DNA of 64,000 nucleotides from Dermatemys mawii. Lineage: Eukaryota > Chordata > Testudines > Dermatemydidae. A program made the translations under genes and the position numbers. This document shows positions 48,801 through 59,395 of the stretch, piece after piece. Position 1 is the first letter of the stretch; each line of letters opens with the position of its first letter. Location of the stretch: assembly GCA_007922305.1 (NCBI GenBank), contig ML677373.1:14452016-14516015 (forward strand), given 5' to 3'. The notes below the pieces were generated by a model. It saw nothing but the letters and a program-made list of their open reading frames with translations. It had not been told where the DNA came from and ran no database searches.

Positions 48801-51800
48801 AGCTGCTACTCTATCACTATACTTTTATGGAACAAGATACTAATCTTCAATTGAGATCAATGCAGTTAACCCCTTAAGTGAGGTTCCTAATATTTTATGG
48901 AGTTATCAAGACAAATTCTGTGGCAGTTTCATTTTTCAAAATTAAGCTTTTTCCCTCCCATATACAGAAAAAATTGTCACCATAAAAGCCCCCTTGAACC
49001 CCACATTCCTGAAGTTGTGGTTTCTTTCTCAGTAAAGTCTCTGAAGGCAAATGGGAATTACTGCCACAGAATTGTAAGCTTCTAAATACAGATTCAGCAG
49101 CCATGAAAAAGCACAACAGAGCAGGACCATAATTATTAAAATACGTCATCACTGGACTCTTCAAAATTTTATATTAACTAATCAACTTACCTCCCAATGT
49201 TTTCCTAATCTCTCTCTTTGAGGTTAACTGGGCTGGCATTTCTCCTTTACTTGTGAGAATCTCCTTATCAGCACCAGACTCTATCAGATAAGACACCACT
49301 TGAGCATGGTTCCGTTTGCATGCCCAGTGCAAACAAGTCCTGCACAAGGAAAATGTTGGTGCTATATGAAATAACCATGCTACAGGAGATGAATTTTATT
49401 CATAACCACTGTGTAGAAAAAAGCCAAGGCCTAGCTTTCCCCCAAAAGAACATTAATTTATAATATACATTATCAAGATGAGATATAGGCCTTGAAATTT
49501 TCTTGTAGTCTACAGTGACACCTGCTGATAGTCTTTCCCTGCAGTAATGCTTTTACCACCAACTTTATTATTTTTGAAAACAGTAGATGGTTTTTGCTTT
49601 AAAGTTTAACTAAATCTCTCACCTTTTAGCTTTTAAAAGCTAAAACTAATTTCAGGAATATAAATAGCCATCACCCTTCTTATCTTAATTGTTTTTAAAA
49701 AGAAGATGACAGAATATATTATAAGCTTAACAGTAGAACCACGTTTCAAGTGATGATTTAAATTCATAGAAATAGGTTTAATTTTGTTAATCAAAAGAAA
49801 CAAGAATTTTTTTCTCTGCACAACTTCAACCAAAATGAAACGGACTGGTTCCTGAGCAAAGATCTTCAAAGAACCAAACTGATTTCAATTTGATTAAATC
49901 TCAGAACAGAGCTGACTAGAATAATTTTTATTTTCTGAAGTAACTCCTCACCAAGACATTTTGTGGTACCTTACAACCAAAAGAAGAATTGAGCTTTCAC
50001 AGTACACTGGTTTTCACCAAATTATCACACTGACATAAACACTGGTAAATTCCCAATAAACAGCTTTGCAGAAACCCTATTTTTTAAGTGGATCAATTTT
50101 AACACTTTTTCCCATCACAACTTTCATATAAACTGTAGTCCTAGTGGCTTTACAGAGATACAGTGAATAAAAATACAATTAGAGTCAGATCCTGATCCTG
50201 CAGTCCTTACTCAGGCAAAACCCCTAGTAAGGAATATAGGATTTGTCAGCATAACAACCATAGGAAAGAAATTTTCAGATATTGGCAAGGAAGGAGAAAA
50301 TATACTCCAAAAAACATACCCCTACTTCATACAGACAGGGTTTTTGGTGAAGGAAAGAATTCACCCACAGAGGTCTGTGGTTTTGGTTCACGCAAAATGC
50401 ACATTTTCCTGGATGATAGTGGTTCTTTAGAAGAATCCCCAGAGTTGATCCCCTGAAGAAATGTTGAATCTTAAGAGTTTAGAATTCCATACAAGAATAG
50501 TAAGGAAGAAGTGATGTAAAATCTCTTAGAAAACTTGTGCAGTTAGAAAGATTCACTTCAGTCCAAAGTCCTTCTCCAGGGAGCATTTGTTTGTTAAGGA
50601 AAAGGTGTGGTCACACCTGTCTGACGTTAAACTTTAGAATAAGTTGTGTTCTGCCCAATGCACCACCTATCACATATCAAGACTTTTTGCTGCTGTTGTT
50701 TTTAGTTTGTTTACTCCTGAAGAATGGTTGATGGGAGGAAATAGTACAGATGCTCCCCGACTTACGCAAGCATTCCGTTGCAGAACGCCTCGCGTAACTC
50801 GAATTTTGCGTAATTCACAAACCTATCTCCGACCATTACACGCACAAAAAACCCCAATCAACCTCCTATTTCTAGTTTACGGAACTTTTTTCTCTAAGCT
50901 AGGTTTGCGTAACCCAGGGAGCGTCTGTATAGCAGTTATAAAACCTGATGCATGCATGTGAGAATAAGACTAATTAAAGCAAGAGAAAGCAAAGTACACA
51001 CAGTATCTTGCTTGTTTTATATGTCAGTGTGATTGATTGTCCTGCAAGAAACAAAGGGCCTAACTGTGCAAATTCTTATCATTGGGTTTAATATTTCTTT
51101 CTGGAAGATGCACAACAGAATACCAGGCAATAAGATTACTCAGTCAGTCAGTGATGTTGGGTAGAATTGGGGCCCCAATTAAAAAAACCTGCTACCATAA
51201 TAATAATAATAATAGAGAGTGTGTGTATGTGTGTTCGACTATGCTAGACAATATACATACACATAATAAGAGACAAAAGGTCCCTCCTTCAAAAGGTTTA
51301 CAATGCAAGCAAAAAGGACAGACAAAGGATGGGAAGAGAAATGGAAACCCAGGGGGGTGAAATGAGTTGCGCAAGGTCACAATCAGTCGTAGAGCCAGGA
51401 ATAAAACTTTTATTTCTTGTCTCCCAGCCCATTGCCTATCCATGCTACCTCTCTAGATGAGTGTTTATCAGTTATCTTTTGTCATTCAGATGTGCTTTGT
51501 GATGTTTCTTTTTAGGAGAAATAACAGCTGTTAAAACAAACAGGTTTTTTTTCTTGAATTATATCAAAAATTTGTCCCTATCAAAGGCTATATAGAAGCA
51601 AGTTAGGGGTTGTCTTAACAATTGTCATTTGGTTATCTTTGGTTTATATTTTATAAAACCACACAATATTCTCAAATTTTTGTTCCTGAGGAGGTTCACC
51701 TGTTTTAAATATTTTTTTCAATTCAAAACTGTGTTAAAGACAGTTACTAGTACTACACTTATCACTTGCCTATTTTAGTAATTTTATACTATTTTCCCAT

Positions 51801-54800
51801 TTTTAACACACTTTTTATCCTGTTGCTGTTTCAAAGTCCCAAAAACACAAGTCAGTCAAAGATGACTAAATATACAGTGATGTCAAATGCACAATGTAAA
51901 CTGAAAACAAAATAGAGAATTTCCCCCCTTTAATCTATTTTAGTTGTAGTAATTTTAGGTGCTATTTGTAACAATAGTAAATAAATGAAAAATCTTCAGA
52001 CAGGAATGTGATTAAATTCCATTCCACTTAGAAATGGAAATCCTGTACAGAAATTAGTTCCTGTACAAAAATTCCAAGAGTGAAAATCAAAATTTTACAG
52101 TGTTGTTTGCAACAGGAATAAGTCTGCATATGAAATGTTAAGAGAGATTTTCAAAAAGGTGCACCATCCACAATGGAGACAAGATTTTCAAAAGAGGTCA
52201 GCTCCCGTTTAGAGATCTAGAAAGAAGCAGTCATGTTTTCAAAAGCAGAGTTTTGGGGATCTGGACCTTTTATTTTAACCAGTCCGCCCTGCTGCATTGA
52301 ACAGCTGCTGCTTTCCCATAAAGGTGTCTGGGTTAGGACTGCGAAATACCTGGCATTTTTAAAAAAAGCAGTCAAAAAGCCCAATGGATAAGCTAGAAAG
52401 AGGCGGTTACAAAACAAGTGTCTGTGACTCAGCTCCCTTGTATCTACATTATTATTATTTATTATTTGTGTTACCATATATACACATATATATGTGTATA
52501 TATGGTAACATATATATNNNNNNNNNNNNNNNNNNNNNNNNNNNNNNNNNNNNNNNNNNNNNNNNNNNNNNNNNNNNNNNNNNNNNNNNNNNNNNNNNNN
52601 NNNNNNNNNNNNNNNNNNNNNNNNNNNNNNNNNNNNNNNNNNNNNNNNNNNNNNNNNNNNNNNNNNNNNNNNNNNNNNNNNNNNNNNNNNNNNNNNNNNN
52701 NNNNNNNNNNNNNNNNNNNNNNNNNNNNNNNNNNNNNNNNNNNNNNNNNNNNNNNNNNNNNNNNNNNNNNNNNNNNNNNNNNNNNNNNNNNNNNNNNNNN
52801 NNNNNNNNNNNNNNNNNNNNNNNNNNNNNNNNNNNNNNNNNNNNNNNNNNNNNNNNNNNNNNNNNNNNNNNNNNNNNNNNNNNNNNNNNNNNNNNNNNNN
52901 NNNNNNNNNNNNNNNNNATATATATATAATATATATAAGTATATGTTAATATATATATAATATATGGTGTATTTGTGTTACCATATATACACACATATAT
53001 GTGTGTAAAAAATCATAAAAGTTGCATAGATATATGTATATTACAATGCAAGGACCATCATTTTAAAATTTCCTGATTTTGTATGCTTAACTTCATATCC
53101 ATAATGTGCTACTATACTAATGTTTTGGGGCAGGGGGTTGCACTGAATGGGTACAAGATGGAAAACATCGCAGCACAGATAGGAATTTTCAAGATAGATA
53201 AAAGTAAGATATGTCCCCCACCATAACTTCCTTCTTTTCGTACGAATTTAACTTAAAATCATCTGCTTTCAGCTGGAGACAATGCCATAAGACATGATAA
53301 TTACTGTAAAGTACTGTACTCCACAACTGGACTATGCATTTGAGGTAAAAGCCACTGTTTTTAAGTGTGCTGAAATAATTGTTATAACTCAACAGAAAGA
53401 ACTCCTATATTATTGACAACAAAAATCCCATGGCATCCGAGACAAGGTCTATGAAGCTCTATCTGTTTTGTTTCTTTGGACTTCGTGCAAAATCTTTCCT
53501 TAGTTTAAATTCAAGCCATCTGCATGTCACTTTGAGTGCAGAAGTAAAATTCTGGCCAAGTCACCAGGCCTTGTGGATTTGGGCCAAAAAATCAGTATAA
53601 TCACAAAGCTTCAAATACTAAGGAGATATTTGATATAAATGCTTAGGACTTGTCCTCATTAGGGCGGGGGATCGACTGTAGATACGCAATTTCAGCTATG
53701 TTAATAATGTAGCTGAAATGGGCATATCTACAGCCGACTTACCTGCCGTCCTCACCACGGTGGCGGTCAGTGGCGCGCTCCCCCGTCGACTCCAGCTTGC
53801 GCCTTTTGGCGAGCTGGAGTTACGAGTCGACGGGGGCGCTGCTGGCAATCGATTTATCGTGTCTTGACGAGACGCGATAAATCAATCGCCATAAGATCGA
53901 TCTCTCCCCGCACTAGTGAAGACAAGCCCTTAGATTCACACAGCTTCCAGTTTAAATCATGAGCCTGTATTGAGAACTGCATAGGTATACTCTTGTGCCC
54001 ATGTTGAACCCCAATGACAACATTAGAGCTCTGCACAAGTGCATGGATACAGCCATGTGGTTCTCGATGCACAATTGCAACCACTATTTGCTCCAATTGT
54101 ATGTAAACCTCAGCAACTCTGGCCTAATTTAGAGTTTCATTCTGACCATTTTATGAGGATGTAATGCAGTCTAATACTGTGCACCCACAAATCCCATTTA
54201 TGTCAACAACAGCTGCAAGTATTCAGCACTTCTCAGGACCAGACCTATACATGAGAACCATGCTAGAGATGGAGCTTCTGCACACAGACTCAAAGTATAT
54301 GGAAGACACAATTATAGCCAAAGTACAGAACAAGAAGCAATTTTAAATATATATATTATGCTAGGTTTTAGTTTGTTGTCTTAATGCCAGTTTTTTTAAC
54401 AAACTAATTTGATAATAAGAAGCAGTTTATTATGCATATGGAAATAATGAGAAAGTGAAATGGGAGAAAAATCACTACATAATTCTACTCTTTAATAAAA
54501 AAACAAAACAAATTATATAAGGCCTGATTTTCACGAGTGCTAAACAGCCACAGCTCCCACTGACTGTAACAGTTGTCGTGGGCACTTGGCACTTTCGAAA
54601 ATTAGGCCCTTTGTTTTTAAAATTCTAGTTTATTATCCTTTCTGTTTCATACTTCCTATTTTCACTTATATAAGCACAGCACAGTAATTCACATAAAGAT
54701 ATAAACTGAATCTAACCCAAGTAAAACAATCCTCAAGAATGCCTGAACTGTTAAAATCATGTTTAAAATAGTTTAAAAAACAACATTTTTTTTATTAATG

Positions 54801-55574
54801 GTATGGGTATGGTTCATGATAGAAGAGTTTCAAGATTTAGAGTTGTCAAGTGGTGTTTGAATGAGATGACAAAACAAAAAAAATCGGTGAGGCTTTACGT
54901 ATCTCACTGAAACACATTGCAAGATCTTTTCTCATAACAGGAAGTTATTTTAAAAGCTGCCTTAAAAGTAACCCAAAATACGCCTCTCTAATAATGAGCA
55001 AGCTCGGCAGGTCTGAGATTTATTTTTATTATTTTACTGTGCTGTGTTTGTGCAGCCAGCTTTCCTAATCCCATGAGTATAAGTAATAGAAGGAGGCAAC
55101 ACAGTGAACTCAGAGACCAAGGATCAAAACTTCTGAAACAAAATAATGTAAGTTCAGAGCAGCAATTACCATTACTTCCTCCTTTTAGAATAATTTTAAA
55201 GCATCACTAGTGAGGGAGGATTAGGGTTAAATAGGACATTTAAATTACAATCAGAATTCAAACTGTCAAAACCAGATAGCCTTGCATTAATATATTTCAT
55301 ATGAAAAACATATATAATGTCCACTATAACATTAGCAGACTAAGAATAAAAGTATCTTAACGTTTTTTACAGAGTCTGAAATAAAGGTGTTATTAACCTT
55401 TAAAAATACACTTCGTTCATTCCTGTTGTTAAAGGCTTACCAGCCGTTGATTTCATTTTGAGAGTTGACATTCACTCCGAATTCCACCAGTCTTTGGACC
55501 TCCCCAATGTCCCCCAAAGCAGCTGCTTCTCTCAGTCTCTCCTGGAGTTCTTTCTCCTCTATAAAAGTTGTCAT
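39668..55574 (-). CDS. ANKRD40: ANKRD40, ankyrin repeat domain 40, complete five-exon coding region
   Basis: Small ankyrin-repeat protein of poorly defined function; I know of no enzyme activity. Exons on the - strand in coding order: 55574-55441, 49339-49191, 47878-47393, 46393-46212 and 39814-39668. They join without phase conflict to 365 codons plus TAA, close to the roughly 368 residues remembered for human. Two ankyrin repeats lie near residues 12-75 (LREAAALGDI; GWTCLHWACKRNHAQVV). Then comes a Pro/Ser/Asn-rich disordered middle with LPIVPNYLANPPFPYVY and FQPFFFPGAFPFNMQ, and a conserved C-terminal domain (LRENDFIEIELDRQELTY ... EKIRKLPNT ... DKDVARLQDFQELELVL) ending KKASKLTY. Converges with ABCC3 and diverges from LUC7L3, as in human. 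The middle lacks the Asp-rich tract I recall in human. The start codon is discussed under exon 1. Confidence 0.95.
40085..40260 (+). repeat. MIR-like SINE, sense
   Basis: Reads ctcctggctctgccatttct ... ttttactgctctgtgcctct ... gatctgttaaatggatgcag, matching the MIR core in order. Confidence 0.6.
41965..42170 (-). repeat. MIR-like SINE, antisense
   Basis: Contains ccaagtgctttacaaaacc and gacttgcccaaggtcacac ... agtcagagtgggaacc, with the head part ctctgtcccctagacc. Confidence 0.6.
42357..45890 (+). mobile_element. nearly complete but inactive CR1 LINE in ANKRD40 intron 4
   Basis: In order: the end of ORF1 (esterase-like; traces of GTND and LHLNQSG-type motifs, 42357-42700), ORF2 endonuclease traces (42890-43330, e.g. 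GTTETWRSEDNQWDT), linker and reverse transcriptase (43412-44990: NWKIANVTPIFKKG, GKSQHGFCKGKSC, LDFQKAFDKVPHQRLL, GVPQGSVLGPILFN), the ORF2 C-terminus (45213-45761, VNLWNSLPEEVV) and a 3' UTR ending cagtatggccattcttatg. A stop at 44717 and several frameshifts break it. The catalytic FADD reads FADY. The 5' end is truncated. Confidence 0.88.
43970..44719 (+). pseudogene. CR1 ORF2 reverse-transcriptase fragment, longest open piece
   Basis: 249 codons open within the dead CR1. Shows RT blocks YRPVSLTSVPGKLVETII and IVYLDFQKAFDKVPHQ (motif A Asp present) and ends at TAG just before the GVPQGS block, which is in a following frame. Not a host gene. Confidence 0.85.
46212..46393 (-). CDS. ANKRD40: ANKRD40 coding exon 4 (conserved C-terminal domain)
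   Basis: 182 bp. LVLKVRIQNLTLRENDFIEI, then ELDRQELTYKELLRVSCSEL and EKIRKLPNTVLRK. Acceptor ttattag, donor AAG|GTAAGA. It is the most conserved part of the protein. Confidence 0.96.
46394..47392 (-). other. ANKRD40: ANKRD40 intron 3
   Basis: Includes a partial reptile SINE at 46910-46995 (gtctggtgtcaccttaaag ... gtgggtaaaaagcccac). The rest is unassigned. Confidence 0.5.
47393..47878 (-). CDS. ANKRD40: ANKRD40 coding exon 3 (disordered middle region)
   Basis: 486 bp, 161 whole codons plus split ends. Conserved blocks LPIVPNYLANPPFPYVY at the start and FQPFFFPGAFPFNMQ at the end flank a variable Ser/Pro/Gln-rich part. Acceptor gctctatag, donor G|GTAACA. Confidence 0.95.
48086..48381 (-). 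mobile_element. Harbinger-like miniature element, copy A (inverted relative to copy B)
   Basis: Ends gggcaagtctacac and gtgtagaccagggc are inverted repeats flanked by TAG. Read on the - strand it shares gatacgcaa, tagctgaag and a ctgcagtagc-type interior with copy B at 53646-53929 (gatacgcaatttcagctatg). Non-coding. Confidence 0.65.
49191..49339 (-). CDS. ANKRD40: ANKRD40 coding exon 2 (second ankyrin repeat)
   Basis: 149 bp. TCLHWACKRNHAQVVSYLIE, then SGADKEILTSKGEMPAQLTS. Acceptor tgtgcag, donor G|GTAAGT. Clear match to the human second ankyrin repeat (TCLHWACKRNHGQVV). Confidence 0.95.
50747..50927. mobile_element. pogo/Tigger-like miniature element with TA target site
   Basis: Ends cagatgctccccgacttac and gtaacccagggagcgtctg are inverted repeats, each bordered by TA (50745-50746, 50928-50929). 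181 bp, non-coding, with CpGs in the ends. Confidence 0.7.
51320..51450 (-). repeat. MIR-like SINE, antisense
   Basis: gtgaaatgagttgcgcaagg and tcgtagagccaggaataaaa match the reverse MIR core and head. Confidence 0.5.
52469..52510. repeat. 42-bp perfect AT-rich palindrome beside the assembly gap
   Basis: Begins tgttaccatatatacacat and ends with its exact reverse complement; no mismatch or spacer. A strong cruciform/hairpin former. A second, imperfect copy starts at 52976, after the gap. Confidence 0.95.
52518..52917. other. assembly gap, 400 N
   Basis: Run of 400 unknown bases between TA-rich repeats, in ANKRD40 intron 1. No coding exon is missing, since all five join in phase. Confidence 1.
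53646..53929 (+). mobile_element. Harbinger-like miniature element, copy B, with TTA target duplication
   Basis: Ends ggacttgtcctcattagggc and ctagtgaagacaagccc are inverted repeats of about 24 bp; the 3-mer TTA flanks both ends (53643-53645, 53930-53932), as for PIF/Harbinger elements. The interior has a second inverted pair around ccccgtcgactccagcttg. 284 bp, CpG-rich, non-coding. Confidence 0.8.
54521..54609. repeat. short inverted-repeat element (GGCCTGATTTTC ends)
   Basis: ggcctgattttcacgagtgc ... gcactttcgaaaattaggcc; 89 bp, non-coding miniature element. Confidence 0.6.
55441..55574 (-). CDS. ANKRD40: ANKRD40 coding exon 1 (first ankyrin repeat)
   Basis: 134 bp from ATG at 55574-55572 to donor G|GTAAGC. 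Reads MTTFIEEKELQERLREAAAL, then GDIGEVQRLVEFGVNVNSQ, ending two bases into the Trp codon. An in-frame TAA lies at 55592-55590, six codons upstream, and A is at -3, so this ATG is usable. However, there is no CpG island here, the first six residues differ from human, and an AG four bases before the ATG (ccttag) could be a splice acceptor, so the transcript start may lie further upstream. Confidence 0.85.
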
Positions 55575-56703
55575 CTTTCTAAGGTCACTTTATTGTTAAG
55601 CAGCTGCCAAATGAAGGTGATTTAATATTTTATAAAGCTAACATACTGAGCAGCAAGTCAAAGATAAAATTAACCCTGCATAATAAGAGGTGCCTCTTAT
55701 TCTTTTAATTTTAAATTCATATATTGATTACTTTCTGTCTGTTACATTTAAATCAGACGGAGTCACACATTCTGAAGAACATTACAGACAACTGCATAGT
55801 ACAGTATCTCTAGATTGTTGCTGTTTCCTAAACTCTTCTCAGGGGGACTCTATTATCTGTGACAACTCTCTGACCTAGATATTTAGTTCCTACCAACAGC
55901 CTTGCATGCAATTCCTGGTTGTAGCTGTCCTATTTTCTCTATGATTCATCAGATATATTCAGGCTCCTACTTGATTATTTTTATTCAGCTAAAATAAATT
56001 ATTACTTAATATACCAAGAATTTTGAAGTACTATATCTTCTGCCAACATTATTTATTCCTACAACCCCAGAACTGCAAGTTGTTCTGCCTAGGTAGCTCA
56101 GCACCTGTATGTAGCCCCATTAAAATTAAGTCTCCATGTGGGGAACATGGGTCCATCTAGCAGAAGAATTTGTAGGATTGGGGCCACAACTGATTCCACC
56201 AATTCACATTGTTTTTACTATTGTGCTAATTTTCTTTATTAATTCTAAGCCAAATAATGAGAGAGAGGGGTGAGAAAAACACTGTTTCACAACTATCTTA
56301 TTATAGAACACAAGTTAAAATATATATATTTAGGACTCCACCTTCAGGTCCAGCTGACTTGCCCCAGCTGTATCATGGCATCTGGGGAGTCCTGCATGCC
56401 GGGAAAATTCATAACAGCTAAGCTGAGCTGGAGCATCTTTAAGGCCATTTTGGGCCACAGGAGCAGCACAAAGATGCTGTATTGGGGGTCGGAATCTGGC
56501 TTTTAGTCTAAAATAAACTCTATAGTCTAGTAAAGATTTAATGGCCTAATCCTTACTCATGCAAATAGTTTCACTGAAGTAATGAGAGCTCAACATTAGT
56601 AAGAATTATTCAAGTAAGTAATTATATGATTGAAACTATTACTTAGAGCTGTTTAAAATCATTTGTTCTGTAGTGTCTAATAGTGTAAAAATAAAGCGTC
56701 TAT

Positions 56704-56831
56704 GGCCCTGATCCTGAAAGGAGAACTGTGGGGGCAGACCTCTGGGCCTTTACACACCCTAGTGACCTCAGTACGATTTTGTGCAAGTGCTGGGGGTCCA
56801 CTGATGTAATTCTCTTTAGAGAATCAGGGCC
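56704..56831. repeat. miniature element with GGCCCTGAT ends
   Basis: ggccctgatcctgaaaggag ... tttagagaatcagggcc inverted ends, flanked by TAT on both sides. Non-coding. Confidence 0.6.
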
Positions 56832-57071
56832 TATGTGACCAGTAATTAATTAAATCAGTAGAGCCACCCTTTTTTTTACAAAGCATGGAGACACAATCCA
56901 TGTAAAAAAAAATCTTATTTTAAAAAATCTTTTTTACCACTGTTTTGAGTAATGGACCTAATTCTTATGATTCTACATAAAGTTTATATTGGTAAGTACA
57001 CTGACTTTAGAGAAGGGGCTCCCAGCATATACTAGTGTGAGAGCAGAATCACACTAAATATTTTAGATTTA

Positions 57072-57374
57072 CAGTAGACTCTTGATTATCCAGGATGATA
57101 GGGAAAAAAATAATCCTGGTTAATAAAATCCTGGATAATCACCATCCATAGGAAATATGGGGTGGGGGGGTTGGTTCACCAGCCACCCTGCGCTGGGGGG
57201 AGGGGGTGTTGGTTCACTGCCTGCCCTGTGCCCTAGTGGGTTTTTTTTTGTGTGCTTGTGGCAGCAACAAAGTCAGAGCCGGCCCTGCGAGTTACGCGTA
57301 TTTTTTTTTTTTTTTGACATCCTGGTTAATCCACTTTCTGGTTAACCCAATCCTGGATAATCGAGAATCTATTA
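57072..57374. mobile_element. pogo/Tigger-like miniature element with TA target site
   Basis: Left end cagtagactcttgattatcc and right end ggataatcgagaatctatta are inverted repeats of about 27 bp, bordered by TA at 57070-57071 and 57375-57376. G-rich interior with a T run. 303 bp, non-coding. Confidence 0.8.
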
Positions 57375-58020
57375 TAACTAAATAATAGTAATTGTGTCTC
57401 TCACATTACATCATTTATTATGTGTATTTACTTTTTGCACTTCATCCAACTCAAAACATTAAAATTAACTACAGTCATTTTTTACTTGTTTCTCAGTGTC
57501 ACTTTTGGTTCTCATGCATTAGCATCAGGTTGCAATGTTTGGATTGCAAACACTACAAGGGAATTTTGAAAGCAAAACAACAAAAAATAAATTAAAAAAT
57601 ATATGAGCAAATTTCTATTGTACTCTAGGACATACAATACCTGACACAGTCCAACATTTGTAGCATTATGCCAGGCTTCTGTAATCAATGAGATAGTTTA
57701 CATGAGTAAAGTTACTTGTGAGTTTTTCCAAAGTCACTATGACCCCAATTCTCCTATTGGACAAGGCAGCATTAATGTGGCTCTGAGGACAGGGTCAGGA
57801 CCAGGGATTAAAGAAGAAATTGGAGGACAACACAACTTCCTCTCCTTTCCTAAAACTAGAGAGGAGCATCTCTTCCTCCCCGTGGTTTTTGTACATAGCA
57901 CTCCTTCCATATTTCCCGCTTTCTCCTTGGTTGCGGTGATGACCACACCACTTCCTGATTTGATCTATTTTAACCATTGATCAGCATAGATGGATGTGTT
58001 GATGCAGCGATGAACATATG

Positions 58021-58141
58021 GTGACCAAATAGCAACTGTGAAAAAACAGGACAGGGGTTGGGGGGGTAATAGGCGCCTATATAAGAAAAAGTCCCAAAAA
58101 ACAGGACTGTCCCTTTAAAAATGAGACATCTGGTCACTCTA
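58021..58141. mobile_element. miniature element with 12-bp flanking direct repeat
   Basis: Inverted ends gtgaccaaatag and catctggtcac enclose phrases ctatataagaaaaag and aaaacaggactgtcccttt, a family I recognise from turtles. Exact GATGAACATATG lies on both sides (58009-58020 and 58142-58153). Confidence 0.75.
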
Positions 58142-58852
58142 GATGAACATATGCTCAATAATTAATGTAATAATTATAAATAATCAACATCATAGTGATG
58201 GATATGTTTAAGATACAATGCTATCTGATGCCAGTGACATCTCTCAATGCTGTGCCATGGCACTGTGGCCTCTCGTCTGGCCATGGCACCTCATTGTTCT
58301 GCAGTGACACCTCTCTGCACTGTGTTCTCTTTAGGGTTGCTATCTGTTCAGGTTCTCCCAGGATCATCCCTTTTTTTAAGCTGGTATCCTAGGAAATCCA
58401 AATCCTCCTGGGACCTTTAAAGTCCTGGGTGTTGTCATCTGAATCACCTCTGAGGCTGCTGCTGCTGCTTTTTCCTCCTCCATGGTGCTAATGCTGCTTT
58501 TCCCACTGGCTCCCCAGCAGGAGCCCTTAAGCCATAGCTGCTGTATTCTATCTGACCAACAAGCTGCTGAGAGCAGAAAAAAGAGCTCATAACATCAGCT
58601 CCCCAACACCACTCCTCACCTGGGTGGCTCTTGTTCCTGCCCAGGGGGGCACGCTCCCTCCCGGGAACCATGTCCTTCCACTTGTTCTGTGCCCCCCTTC
58701 CCAAGTCTGGCTCAGGGATGTCCTGTTTTTCTGACCTCAGAGGTGCCAAGCCTAGTTGTGATGCGGTGGAGCCACAATGTCTCTCAACAGCATAACTGTG
58801 TCTTTTCTACAAAACCACCTATGACTTGATATTGAGACAGTTAACTGGAGTG

Positions 58853-59395
58853 AGGGTATATCTGTACCTAAAATGCTTCAACAGTGCAGCTGCACCATTG
58901 CTGGAGTGCTTAAGTACAGACCTACCTATGCCAATGGGAGGAGTTCTCCCATCAGCATAGGTAATTCACCTCCCAGAGCAGGTCTTCATTTACATTGCTG
59001 CATAGGCACAGCTGTGCCAATGAAGACACCCTATGCCAATGGAAGAGAGCTCTCCTGTCAGTGTAGTAAATCCATCTCCCCAAGAGGTGATAGCTATGTT
59101 GACGGGTCAAGCTCTCCCGCTGACATAGCAGTGTCTAAACTGTGGGTTAGGTTGGTATAACTATGTCGCTCAGGGTTTGGATTTTTCACACCCCTAAGTG
59201 ATGTAGTTATGCTGATGTAAGTCTGTAGCATAGACCAGACCCAACAGGTGCAAGCTAGGTCAACATGGTCAATCTAGTGCTGTCTACACAGGGGTTAGGT
59301 CCGTACAGCTGAGGCTCTCGGGTGTGGATTTTCACAGCCCTGACCGACATAGCTAGGCCGATGTAAGTTCCTAGCATAGACCAGACTTGAGTGAA
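58853..59395. repeat. compound cluster of miniature elements upstream of LUC7L3
   Basis: About 58853-59150 has ends gggtatatctgtacc / agtgtctaaactgtggg and internal ctatgccaatgg repeats. Two diverged copies of another unit follow (59150-59250, 59275-59390) sharing ggttaggt, ggatttttcacacccc, gatgtaagt and agcatagaccagac. Confidence 0.6.

Larger units (their letters stand above)
49340..52463 (-). other. ANKRD40: ANKRD40 intron 1, 3' half
   Basis: Contains the pogo-like element (50747-50927), a (TAA) run at 51197-51213, an antisense MIR-like SINE (51320-51450) and a short piece of the 'gatcctgcagtccttactcaggcaaaa' type at 50190-50230. Otherwise unassigned. Confidence 0.5.
55575..58840. other. 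sequence between ANKRD40 start and LUC7L3 promoter, proximal part
   Basis: No gene seen. Holds miniature elements at 56704-56831, 57072-57374 and 58021-58141, and a CTG-rich unassigned repeat-like part (58330-58760). No CpG island adjoins the ANKRD40 start codon. Confidence 0.6.

Noticed and set aside
52384..52994. 180-residue open frames across the N run
   Set aside because: They consist almost entirely of unknown residues from the assembly gap; not genes.
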